DNA from: Casuarina equisetifolia
Lineage: Eukaryota > Streptophyta > Magnoliopsida > Fagales > Casuarinaceae
Length of the DNA: 64,000 nt
Assembly (NCBI GenBank): GCA_028551475.1
Contig: CM052360.1
Span: 112,501-176,500, forward strand
Direction of reading: 5' to 3'
The translations under genes were made by a program, and so were the position numbers. The notes below the pieces were generated by a model. That model searched no databases. It saw nothing but the letters and a program-made list of their open reading frames with translations, and was not told the origin of the DNA. Of this stretch, positions 1-11,174 are shown piece after piece. The stretch's first letter is position 1; each line of letters begins with the position of its first letter.

Positions 1-293
1 TGCATTGGGCTCACTATGCAAGTCTAGGTTGAACGTATGCCTAGGTCACACAATAACTTAGTTACGGGTATGATGCTTTCAGTTTGGACAAAGCTCACAC
101 ACAAATTAACCCATTTGTTGTAAAAGCATTCTAGCATTTTTTTTCTTATTTAAACCAAAAAATAAACAAGCAATGATTATAATAATAATTATAATATTTT
201 CATATTATGATAATATTTTCTCACTTTTTAATGATAATATTTTCATATTATAATTTCTTTTTTTTCATCATCAAAATGTTAATATATTCCAAC
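1..293 (-). mobile_element. Partial 3' LTR of a Copia retrotransposon, cut by the window edge
   Basis: Read on the minus strand, an LTR begins with TGTTGGAATATATT at 293 and runs leftward out of the window. A polypurine tract ending in TGGGAGAA lies directly before it (about 294-305), which is the expected order for the start of a 3' LTR. The AT-rich stretch from 165 to 293, including the motif CATCATCAAAATGTT, is closely related in reverse orientation to the first 90 bases of the solo LTR at 45336-46959, so both belong to one family. The long LTR type suggests the SIRE/Maximus branch of Copia; that assignment is inference. Confidence 0.6.
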
Positions 294-1660
294 ATTCTCC
301 CATTTTTTGATGATGATAAAATAAAATATTTTGATGTAATATCAATAACTTTCAACTCTTCAACTTTGAAGTTTCCATAATAAGCATAGGCATAAGCATT
401 TTTTAGGACACTTTCAAGAAAACTTCAAGCACATAGTTATGCATAAACTTATACCAAGTCCAAAGTACATCAAATTTGTGACCAATATAACATATATTGC
501 TCTCATTATAACAAGTCCTTTCTCCCTTTATAACATGTCCAAAGTACAAAGTACATCCATACTATGACCAATATAACATATATTTATCTTCCTTTTGGTT
601 TTATCAATACCAAAATCAGCAAACAATGGACTTAGAGAGTGATATAGCAAACAATACTCATAGCTCCCCCTCAAGGATACCCTCCCTTCAAGTTATTCCA
701 ACCAACAAAGGAACAAATGAGATAAATTCATATATATATATGTATGTATAGCCAATGATCACTCATAACGGATAAACTCAAGTGCATTTAAACATGGAGA
801 GAGTTGTTGTTTCTTGTTTGCAATTAGATGGATTTGCTTTATAGCCATAAGGACAGCACATTGTCTCAACACATGTCAAGGTATGTCTTTCATATGCATT
901 TTTTATTAACCAACAACATATATGTAAAGATTTGTAATAGAATATATGATAATAGAGATGTGTGCACAACATCAAAATGATATTATAGAAATACCATATT
1001 AGCATAAATTATATTAGAGTTAAGTTCCTAAAAATAAAATTAATTTTACCAACAAAAGAAGAATAACTACAAATCTTATAGAGCATTTGTTGTAGTAGTA
1101 GCAAGCAACAAAAAAAGGAATGATCATACCAACAATGATGGACTAAGAGCTCCCCCTAAGTAGGAACACATACCAATATTACAATGTGAAGTTTCTTCTC
1201 CTCAAACTAAGAAAGGTCCTTTCTTGTTATAAGAAAAGGGATATAGATTGACAAGGTAAGCTACTCCAATCATAAGATTGATGAATAGCACATATATGCT
1301 AATACATTCATGTAATGATGCAAATTTTATAAAAAAAACTAAACCTATAAATTATTTACATTACACATTCTTAATTCTCTTCAAAGATAACAAAATATTT
1401 TCTATCAAGAGACTTAGTAAAAATGTCGACAATTTGGTAAAAAATACTAAAAAATTTTATGGTGACAATTCCCTTAAGGGTATGATCCATTATTAAATGA
1501 TGTAAATCTCAATGTGTTTAGCGCAAGAATGTTAAAGAAGATTTTTTTGTAAGTTTAATAGCACTTGTATTATCACACTTTAAAGGTATTGAACTTTGTT
1601 GCTTCAAAGCTGTGGGGTTGAATGGAATTTATTATTGTTGTTATCTTGGAAATGATTTAC
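294..1660 (-). mobile_element. 3' internal part of a Copia retrotransposon (RNase H end of pol plus untranslated tail), decayed
   Basis: The minus strand between about 1640 and 1380 translates in pieces to the Copia RNase H signature CDNTSAIKLTK, followed by remnants of the usual HSRAKHIEIRHH and TKSL tail. Stops and frame changes interrupt it, so no protein is made. The rest, down to 294, is AT-rich untranslated sequence leading to the polypurine tract. The element shares orientation with the LTR at 1-293. Its 5' part is not recognisable beyond about 1660, so it seems truncated. Confidence 0.55.
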
Positions 1661-1956
1661 AAAATAGATGTCAAAGCTAGTCATTTATGGTTGGATATTT
1701 AAGAAGAAAAGAATGCATGTTATCTAAAAAACTTGCCATTTATATTCTATCAAAGAATGAAAGTTTATTGTGTTCTACTCCTCCATTAGTAGCATCCCCT
1801 ACTGAATAAACAACTTTTATGTGGGTAGATTAAGAACAAGGCAACGTGTCGTTGTGAGATTCATATTAACTGCATTTACGATTATTATTTCCACATTTCT
1901 TCTGAAGGGACCAAAATTCCAGCGACACTAGAAGAGAAGTGGCTCCGAGTCATTAT

Positions 1957-1966
1957 TATTTATAAA
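1957..1966 (+). promoter_or_regulatory. TATA box of the Caprin-like gene
   Basis: TATTTATAAA lies about 260 bases before the start codon at 2225. It is followed by a strongly pyrimidine-rich leader (about 1981-2160), common in highly expressed plant genes. There is no competing TATA element nearer the ATG. Confidence 0.55.
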
Positions 1967-2224
1967 GCTCATGAGATTCGCTCTCCCCCCAAAACCCTTA
2001 TCCACCTCCTCATACTCAAACCAAACCCTTTACCCTCTTTAGCCCCCCTCCCTCTCAATCAATCCCTCTCTCGCATCCACCTTTTAAGTCCTTCCTTCGC
2101 AAGGCCGCTCTCTCTCCCGTCCCCACGCAAAACCCTTCCTTTCCCAACCCCACCACCAAAGCCGGGTGGTGCCATTCCATCCTCCACCTAAAACGTTTCT
2201 CCTCCTCCAAATCAATCCCAGGCA

Positions 2225-5200
2225 ATGGCGGCCAGCGTGGCCTCTGAGATGTCGGAGGGCCCAGTCCTCAGCCTGCTCAACAAGCGCCTCCGAGCCCTTC
2301 GTAAGAAGTCTAACCGCATCCTGCAGGTGGAGGAAGCTGTCGCGCAGGGCAAGCCTATTAACAAGGAGCAGGAGGAGATGCTGCGGTCCAAGCCCGCTGT
2401 CTCTGCCCTCATCGACGAAATCGAGAAGCTCCGCCAGCCTCTCTCCCAGGCGCTCTCCGAGGAGCTCTCCCTCGCGGCGCAGCGTCATCAGCTCTCTTCC
2501 GACTCTGCGCCCGCCACCGATCTTGGCCAAGCCCCCGACGACCATCCCCACGAGAGCAGCGACGACAGACTTGACGTCGGCGTCGCGGAGGATCTCCTCA
2601 ATCTGCTCTACTTTGGCTCGCTCTTCGACGTCAAGTCACAGAGCGATTTCACGGCGACCATGCTGGCAAGGACTCACGAGCGCGGGTGCTGCTTGACCTA
2701 CGATTATGTCACCGACGACGCCACCGATCTGCTCGGCGAGCGGGACTTGGACTTGATTTCCGCGCTCGGAGGGTTGTTGATCTCGCGCCCGGTGGATTCG
2801 AGCTTGTCGCACAAGAACGCTTTGCAGCGCTGCATCGAGCATGCCAAGCACTGGCTCGCCAATTCCGACCTGCCCATTGAGCCCAATTCAGTCGTTACTT
2901 GTAGATATCGTTTCATGCAACTTTCGTTATTCTTTTCTATGCATAATTTGTTGAATAAGTTTGTGAATAGGTGTCTTCTCTTATATATTCTAGATGCGGG
3001 TTTGAGAGAGAGACTGAATAAGATTATGGCTTCGGACTATTTCACCACTACGCCGGAGATGAAAGCCCCAGTGGAAGTTGCTGCGGCAGCTGCTGCTGGA
3101 AACTATGCTCCTTTCCAGCAGATGCCCATGACAGCGCCCACCCAAGTGGAAGGCTCAGTTGCACAGTTCCAGCAGAGGGTATAACTCTTCACATTAGTAG
3201 TAAATTTGGAAATTTCATGATGTCCGTTTGTTTTCTGCTGTATGAATCATGATAAACATTTTCAATCTTTGCAACTTCGTTTATATACATGTGTTTCCTC
3301 CACAATCATGGCTACATCGTTCACGGTCTTGCAATTATCTGTTAAGGTTAAGTCTGTGATTGTTAACCTTTTCATGAGTTGGTTTGCGTTTTTGTCCAAA
3401 CAAGTGAGCAGCTTTGTTTATGAGGTAGATCCTTAGTGAACATCTCTTATGTGGTAACATCGGAAATTTAGCTGCCTCAAGAAGCACACAATTTTTTGAT
3501 ATCATGGAAACCTGGAGCTTTTCACGTATCAGTAAAATTAACATTGATTAGCATTTCCCCTGTTTGTGCAAAAACACACAGGGAGTTGATCACCCTTGTG
3601 CTTGTGTATCACTGTCAGCGTAGGTTCTCTAGCTGTGGTGCACCGTCAACTTTTAATAAGGTTATGGTGATTTTTACTGTAAACGTTAATATGCTGAGGA
3701 ACTTCTTGTGGTTAAGGAAAATGCATCAAATTCTGAGAAAACGTGATTCCTTAATTATCCATCAAGTTTTAGGGTGTCACCGGACAGGCAAAGGTTATGC
3801 AGTGTTCCTGTTCTAGAAATTACAACTAGAAGTTACTATTTTTGGAACTTACAGAAAATAAATTGCTGAGGAGATGGATGTGTTTTATTAGTGACAATGC
3901 AGTATCTCTTGTATACCCTACATACTAGATATGCAACTTATGCAGTATTCATGTTTAAAAGAAAATCAAATTCTACAGAAGGAAGAAATTATTCCAATAT
4001 ATGATGGAAGGTATTTGTTGATAGTCAATATCTCTAATGCTCTTCTATAGTCCTTGATAATTGTCTGTCACATTACAAAGTCTTGTCGTTCTATCCCTGT
4101 CATATCTCTTGTATACCCTACATACTAGATATTAAATTTTTTTCATGTAATTTTTAGTACATTTCCAAAAACAAAAAGATATTGTTTATGTATTTATGGC
4201 TATCCTTCTAGAATTTTTCTTTTTGGGTAGTCTTGAGTATGGAGCCCTAGAGCCCTAATGAATACGACAAGACTCAATTTTTTGTGGTTCTTTGTTCCTT
4301 GCTCTTGATAGTTTGAATGTATGTTGTGCTTCTTTTATTTGTTGAAGATTTCATTGATACACATATGTAAATACGGGTGAAATTCTATGCTTCTGTCTCA
4401 TTTTCAACAAAAAATTGTCTACTATTGATTTAAGCCTTAACTAAGAAAATTTTAATTGAATGAATTTTACTTCTTACCTTTAGGGAGACTGAATTGATCA
4501 GTTCATTGTGTGGTTAAAGAAAACCCTATCAGTATATCCTCAAAGCTTCAGGTCTTTTGAATGACCTAATGCGAAGTGATGATTGATTTCTATTGCACTT
4601 TTCCGTTTTCCAATGTTAGTTATGATGAATCAACACTCTCTAAGGCATGTCAGTAGTTATATCATAAAGGAGATTCTCTGAGGTGAGTATTTTTTGTTTT
4701 CCATTTGATTTGGTTTTAAGCACACATTTGGAAACAGATGCCTCCCTCCCTCTTCCTGACCACCTTTCCTCCTCCCACCTTCTTCCCTCCTGCCTCCTCT
4801 TTGTTAAATTGTAATTTAGAGTTTTATCTCTAAGTTCTGAGTGCTTCTAAGCTGTATGGTATGATTTTGGCATCATAATATGGTAATTAGCAGCAAATCC
4901 AGAATTGAGGCATAATAGGGATTGGTGTCACCAAATAGAACCTTTCCATTTGGCAAGGGGTCTTATAGAATTTCTGTTCCATTTTCTATTTAGCAATTTT
5001 AGCTGTATCAAATGTATGTGTATTGTCATGTTTTGCATGAGGGAAGTAGGTTAAATTATGGTGGATAGGCAGATTTGTTTTTGGCAGTATTTTAGGATTT
5101 TTCATTGAAGCATATCACAACACCTAAGAAGCCTAGCACATCTGACAACGAGAAAAGAAAAGAAAAATCATTTCTTCATAACATAGCAGAACCCTCTGCC

Positions 5201-8200
5201 TCAGTTCTACTGAGAATAGTGAGAGTAAAGAAACCCCAGTACTAGAAAAGTGTAGCTTCCAGCATTGAGGTTTCCAAAAGTACATCCATATTTGCCTCCT
5301 GGAGTTCATGTACACATGTGATGAGAAGACACTTCTTAATTTTTAATCCATTGTTCAATCAACAGTATCTAGATGTAACTCTTTTACTTCTCCTTTTAAG
5401 ATGGTTTTACAGACCAAACAAAAATAGGTTATAACTGTTTTCAAACTCACAATAGGTTGTGTATTTTATTTCTTTGGGTCCTAATAGAGATGAAAATCTA
5501 AAAATAAAAAGATAATTCATTTTAACTTGCCATATAACCCTTAAATGTTTTAGTATACCTTGTGCCATATTGTACCTCATATTTTCTTAAGTTCATACAT
5601 ACGCTTATTAGCCTATCTAAGCGTGTTTTAGGTAAAAGTTGTGTTCTATAAAGATACTTGAAGTTTTGTAATTCTTGTCTATGTAGGATTGGGCAAGTGG
5701 CGTTAGCTAACTATGATTGCCAATCGTTTTCTATGTAGTTTTTGAAACAGAGTATAAAAATTCTAAGGTTTGCACTTGAACACGACAAGGATATCTCATC
5801 CCATGAGGGTAGAATGTCTTGCTTTGTGCAATTTCCTTTTACTATTTTTGCTTGTAGTTTTTTAGTAGTGAAGAATTTGATTGGAATGGAATGGGAATAA
5901 TGTTCAAGAGATGGCTGTCATGGAAGCATGGCCATTGTGCATTTTTAGGACTTTTTTGTTATACCTATTATGTTTAGTTCTATGAACTTAAAAATTCTTG
6001 CTAGTCATTTGATGGTATTCGCTTGAAAATTATGACATCTTGTGGAGCTCAGTAAATGTTGTTTGAGTAGTGTCATTTTGAGCTACCTTGTGGAGGTGAA
6101 ATACCAAAAACTCTTGGCATCCTCAGTGATCTAAGTTTGGCTTGATGGAAAGATACAGTTAACTTGAACGAAAGAATGAAAAGACCTAGCCAGAAATAGT
6201 GTTTCAGCTGGAGAATTGATCTTACACAAAGGGTTCAACACTATGTAAGTTATTTTACTTGACATCTATACTGGCTCAGAAAAATTGAATACAGTATAAA
6301 CCCGTTCGCATTTAGGATTGACAATTCACCAAGTATACTAAGAATTTCTCGGGGGGAAATTTGATAGGATGCTTCATCACTATTTTCACTAGTTTTGAGG
6401 TGATGCTTCATCACTATTTTCACTAGTTTTGAGGTTTCTTTTTTATCTTGTTTTAGAATATTGTGGCACAAAAATAGACGGTAATTCTGATTAATGTAGT
6501 TCTTCTCCATTTTTTTTTTTTTTGAATTCCATTTGTCAGACCACTTGTTTGAAGGAGTAATTGATTTAAACCATCAAAATGTGTCAAGAGGTATCTAAAA
6601 AATGAGGCGAGTTAAATTGGTAAAAAAGTATGAAACATGAGAATATAATGGAAGTTCCATTTTTCTTTGTTTTCAATGTATGGTATTGAATGATAGAGCA
6701 GGAATCTTCTAGTCAAATTCAAGGACCGATCAGTTAAGAAGAGTCGACACTTGTGGTGGTTGAGGCAGTTTCAGTTCCTTCAGCCAAAAAGGAGAGACAG
6801 ATAAATGGAGTGATGGTGCTTTTGATATAAGGAGAAGAAGTAGTTTTGATGGTTTTTGATAACAAGTATTTGAATGGATACTATTTGTTTTTGGTGTGTG
6901 TTTATTATAGAATACACAGTTGTACATTTATCAGCTTAAGAAGAAACTATGCAGAAAGGGATTACAAGAGCAGTGAAACGCATTAAGTTGAATTGCAAAA
7001 ATTTGAGGTTGTAGATGAGGCAAAATAGGTTAGAACCGTTATGTACTTTTCGTCATTTTTTGACTTCAGAAGTTACAATTTTGATTTAATAGCATCAAGA
7101 CCTAAATTTTGATCCATTCTAGATGCAACATCCTTGTCAGCATTTGTAATGAAGTAACGAAAAGTAAGGGAATATGACCTTATATCTCCCTAAATCATGG
7201 TGTATCTCATCAGATAGTAATTGGAGATCTATTTCAGCACATTATTTATAACTTTAGTTTCGTCTGGAGATATAGTTGCTGGCTGTCATATTCTATAGTA
7301 AGCTGCCTATTCCAATATTAGCTGTAAACTTTTATTTATCTTTACCAAAGAATGAAGTTCAAGATGCAATTTTCTAGCTTGTTTTTGGCTCTCCTTTGGG
7401 CATGAATTAATGTCAATTATCAATCGCAGTTTATCCTGTCATTGTAGAAATGCTAATAAGGTGGCAAACTGTGCTATGAATGCACCTAAATATGTCATTC
7501 CTGTTTCTATTACTATAAATTTTGGCTGTTGGTTATATTAATATATGCTGCACTGCAATCTTTTTTCTTAGGCCGTTTCCCTTAGTTTTTGAGTTGTTGC
7601 AATTTACACATGCTTACCACTTTTTATACCTCCAATACCCACTCTCCTCCTGAATATATTCCCTGCAAAATTTTCTGTATCTTTTGTAGGCCCAAGATGC
7701 AGAAAATCTTGAAGGGCATGAAATTGAGGATGATGAATCTAGTCTCGTGGAAGAACAACAAAAGGTTCTGTAACCTAACCTAAGTTCATTCCTCTTCCTG
7801 CTATACATTTTACTCCTTTGATCAGATCTATGAGGCTTCTTCTTAACAGGATGAAAGAGAGACGGAAAATGCAGACGTCGTCTCAGTTCAACAAGAACAA
7901 ATCAAATCTCAGTCGGAACTCGAATACAATGAGATAGATCCACAGTCAAAGGCTCAACAATATATTCCCAGAAGGGCCTATCAAAACCAAAGAGGTAGTC
8001 GTGGGGGTGGCCGAAGAGGTTATTCCAATGGTCGGGGAGGACGAGTGGGTGGCAGGGGAAGTGGATCCTATCAGAATGGTCGCAACCAATACTATGAGCA
8101 GCCTGGAAATTATTATCCAAGAAACTTCTATAACAATAGGGGAAGAGGTGGCAGGGGTGGTGGACACTCTTACAACAATCATGGTTCAGCAGTTCAAGGC

Positions 8201-8236
8201 GGTCATGCACCAGCAGATGTTGGGGTGCGTTCATGA
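2225..8236 (+). CDS. Caprin-like coiled-coil / RGG-box RNA-binding protein
   Basis: Deduced exons are 2225-2900, 2994-3178, 7690-7764 and 7850-8236, all GT-AG and phase-consistent, giving 440 residues. The N-terminus has a basic coiled coil of the Caprin-1 homology type (roughly 15-90: KRLRALRKKSNRIL, then KPINKEQEEML). The middle is acidic and then helical. The C-terminus from about 360 is rich in RGG/GRGG boxes (GSRGGGRRG, NNRGRGGRGGG), typical of RNA-binding and condensate-forming proteins. Animal Caprin-1 acts with G3BP in stress granules and translational control; the same role here is inference. The first intron (93 bp) has no in-frame stop, so a 471-residue form with it retained is possible. 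The second intron is 4.5 kb and carries short direct repeats but no recognised gene. Start: first ATG in the frame, after a pyrimidine-rich leader. Confidence 0.85.
3904..4132 (+). repeat. Two copies of a 29 bp direct repeat in the long intron
   Basis: The 29 bp at 3904-3932 (core CTTGTATACCCTACATACTA) recurs exactly at 4104-4132, 171 bp further on, inside intron 2 of the Caprin-like gene. The spacer contains no recognisable element. Confidence 0.85.
6368..6435 (+). repeat. Perfect tandem duplication of a 34 bp unit
   Basis: The unit starting GATGCTTCATCACT and ending GTTTTGAGGT occurs twice head to tail (6368-6401 and 6402-6435) without mismatch. It lies in intron 2 of the Caprin-like gene and looks like a recent slippage or repair duplication. 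Confidence 0.9.
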
Positions 8237-9430
8237 CATGACAAATTTGAGTGTTGATATGGTGGGGCAGTGAAAATGTTTTTTTTTGCTTCGTGCAAAA
8301 CAGATTTTGAATGTTGGTTGCTGTTCATGAATTTCACCATCCCGGACCGAAACTTTTTTGTAGTAGGTTAACTAAGAACTTTTCATTAGAAACTTATGAG
8401 AAAATTAGTTTCTTCAATGTTATTTTGCTTTGCTTTTTATGGCTAATAGGTTACTCCCATATGCTATTCACCTTCATCTTCATAAGCATGCAAGGATTCT
8501 TGGATGAGCAGAACTTAGGTTCAAGAACCTCTAGACGATTTTACAATTCGGTTTATCAGATTTAATGTTGGAAGTGCCACTTTTCCCTATTAATTCGCAA
8601 GAAGCAAATTGACTTGCAGTTTGGTATTCACTTTGTCTATGTTTCTGTTTGTATTTGGTCCTTGTGCGAAGTGCAAGACTCTGCATCAGCAGTAACCAAA
8701 AGGTAAGGTGGGGAAGGCACGTCATTAACTATATTAACTAAATGTATATAGTGAGTGGAATTAGACTAATGATGGGACATTTTTCATGGCATTGAAGTTG
8801 AGGTTTAAGTTCCTTTTCACCGCTCAGGAGTTATCCTACTAGGCTTCATTCGTTTGAAGTATCCATCTTTCTCCTATTAATTTTACCTGTTGAAAGGGGA
8901 AGCCAGAGAATGGCACCACTGGAAGATTCGAGAAAGCACTTGGATCTCTTCAGTTGAGAATATGAGGAGAAAATCGCCCCGTGTTTTCAACTCTTTCGGT
9001 TATAAAGAACGGGATGATGTTGTAGCTTAGATCTTCCAAAATCGTCATGACCGAGTATTTCACCGATCTTCACCGTCGCAAGCGGTAGAAGAATATGTGC
9101 AAAGAAATCTGTGGGTAGTGGAACTCCAAAAGTTAATTTGACTTTGGGGAAAATTAAAGGGATGCTCTCTCCGGGATAAAAGCGAATACTTTATACCTCA
9201 CATTAAATAATTGCAAGTTTGGCATTTTAACCAGTGTTCATGAAGCGATTTTTCCTCTAAAATCTTCTTTTAACCCCGCAAAGGTAGCTTTAATTAGGAC
9301 TACAATAGATTACAATATTCCAGAATTCAGTTTGATATTCTTAATTTTTCTCATGAACACAAAAGTTGTGTCGAGCTTGTCACTAAAGAAGATGATTTGT
9401 TCAATATTGCGATATATTCGTCTTAGAGTT
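8237..9430. other. 3' flank of the Caprin-like gene and intergenic spacer
   Basis: The first part is presumably the 3' untranslated region of the Caprin-like gene. Small open frames here show no family features. I see no further gene before the duplicated thioredoxin segment. Confidence 0.5.
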
Positions 9431-9888
9431 GCAAGATATTCGAAGGTTAAACCAAAAGAAAAAGCAAAGGATGACAACGAAAGAATCTATTCAAAGGTTA
9501 AGGGTGAAAGGTGAAAGATGAAAGATGAAAGCAACACAATTCTTAAGATGAGTCACAAGAGACCCCTCCTTATAATCAATCATCTACATAAAATAAGAAT
9601 TACCCATGAGCAATTTTTCTGGATTTGGAGATAAATTTATCCTGTTTTCACATGTATTGCTTCTAATATTCCTGGGGAATTCGATTACTTTGGCTGAGAA
9701 TGGCGACTGAAAAACACTAGCGAATCCCAAGTACGCGAATGCATGGATGAACGGCCAGCTACGAAGAATAAACCCGCTGCTAAAGTCACATGTGAATAAC
9801 GGCAGCGCGAATCGAATTCTGTTTCAAAATCTTCACCAACGTTATTCCCTTTTTTCTAAGCACTTGTTCCTGACTCTCATTTCAACCA

Positions 9889-9895
9889 TATAAAC
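9889..9895 (+). promoter_or_regulatory. TATA box of thioredoxin h copy 1
   Basis: CATATAAAC lies about 125 bases before the start codon at 10018, immediately before a long cytosine run. The second copy has the matching CTATATAAACC at 11725-11735. Confidence 0.6.
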
Positions 9896-9899
9896 ACCA

Positions 9900-9925
9900 C
9901 CCCCCCCCCCCCCCCCCCCCCCCCC
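9900..9925 (+). repeat. Poly-C tract of about 26 bases
   Basis: An almost uninterrupted cytosine run sits just downstream of the TATA box of the intact thioredoxin gene, so it is probably at or near the 5' end of its transcript. The duplicate promoter has only short C groups (ACCCCTCCCACGACACCCC), so the run grew after duplication. The exact length is uncertain because homopolymers are hard to read and assemble. Confidence 0.85.
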
Positions 9926-10017
9926 TCCAACGACGTCCCAGACCCCAAGCCGTAGTTACAGCCTCCTGAGTTCCCAGCATAAGAAACCAAATCTGCATTA
10001 AGAAGAAGCAAAGGAAG

Positions 10018-10605
10018 ATGGGCGCCAACTTTTCCAACTTCGAGACGCGTAATCAGCCAGACACATCGCGCATCCTCGTCTTCCATTCGAAAGACCGATG
10101 GGACGCCCACTTCCCGGCCTCCAGGCAAACTGACAAATTAGTAACACTAAGATGACCGAGTCTCGTTTTTTCAACGCGATTGTGCTTCTAACGAGCTTTC
10201 TAACTTTGAATTTGTTTGTTGCTTATGTACTTGTTCTCTGGTGCTGAAGCTGGTTATTGATTTCACCGCTACCTGGTGTGGACCTTGTCGGGTCATGGGA
10301 GTGGTACTCAAAGAGTTTGCTGCCAAATACACGGATGTGGAGTTCATCAAGATTGATGTGGACGAGTTGGAGGTATGGCTTTTTGTTCTTGCTTTCTCAC
10401 TAGCGCTCATTATGTCTTGAGGGCCACTCTTGTTTCTTCGATAATAATAACATCGTATAATAACTGCAAACAGTCTGTGGCTCGCGAGTTCGCAGTGGAA
10501 GCATTACCAACGTTCATACTCGTAAAGAAGGGGAAAGTGATTGACAAGGTGGTGGGGGCTACCAAGGAAGAACTGCGGAGGAAGATTGAGATGCACAGGG
10601 CATAG
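10018..10605 (+). CDS. Thioredoxin h (h2-like), intact copy
   Basis: Exons 10018-10140, 10250-10372 and 10474-10605 give 125 residues with GT-AG introns of 109 and 101 bp in phase 0, the two-intron layout usual for plant thioredoxin h genes. The protein has an N-terminal extension (about 15 residues), the thioredoxin core with buried Asp in VIDFTATWC, the redox site WCGPC (residues 50-54), IDVDEL, and the cis-proline loop ALPTF. It should reduce disulfides in target proteins with NADPH-thioredoxin reductase, in the cytosol or at membranes. The N-terminal MG could be myristoylated as in some h2/h9 members (inference). The proline normally five residues after the second active-site Cys is replaced by Val ([11 protein letters not shown]). 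A polyadenylation-like AATAAA is at 10763. The gene is the better-preserved half of a tandem pair. Confidence 0.85.
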
Positions 10606-11174
10606 CACGAAGATTCTACTCAATATCCTCTCTTCCCAGGGCACCGCGTTAGCATCATGATACCGCTACTTGCACCAAAACGACTACGTATAACGACCCC
10701 TTCGTAGTGTGTACCTAAATAAGCTGGTGCCTCCTGAGTAAGAGGCTGTAGATGCTACAACCAATAAAGAATTATGTATCCTCCTTGTCTACAAATTTGA
10801 CAGAATAAAATGATGTGCAAGTAATCGAACAAGATATCAATATATAGTCTCAATCCCGACGTGGCTACCCAGTAGTTCACTCACTCTCTAAAGAGAATAG
10901 CACAATCACATACGTGATTCAAAATCTGTTGTAGCTCTCTTTATGTCTGTACACTAAAAGAAAATTTCTCTTTACATTTCTAGGCTACAAATTATAATCA
11001 AATAAACCAAGGTCATCTTGTGGCAAGCAAAGGCAGTAGCTGAGAATGGAAGTTTTTATCCTTCCGTTGCCTACTGTCATCGTTTCTATTTTTGGGTTAC
11101 AACCAAAAAGACTGTTAGTTGCTTTCTTGTTAAATTTGTAAAATTAGTCATTTGGTCAGTATGGTATTGTGATT

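Larger units (their letters stand above)
9430..11085 (+). repeat. Tandem segmental duplication, unit 1 (with intact thioredoxin h)
   Basis: This unit aligns along its length with 11175-12805. Shared landmarks in order: AAACCAAAAGAAAAGGCAAA-like (about 9450 and 11190), GAGTCACAAGAGACCCCTC, the promoter and thioredoxin exons, AATAAAGAAT and CCTCCTTGTCTACAAATTT, CTCTAAAGAGAATAGCAC, and GTCTGTACACTAAAAGAAAA near the right end. Unit edges are approximate. Many substitutions and small gaps separate the copies, so the event is not very recent. Confidence 0.8.

Noticed and set aside
2084-2551. Long minus-strand frame overlapping the Caprin-like first exon
   Set aside because: Shadow of a GC-rich coding exon on the opposite strand; no family features.
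6250-6510. 86-codon minus-strand frame in the Caprin-like intron
   Set aside because: Its repeated residues come from the 34 bp tandem repeat; no splice or promoter context.
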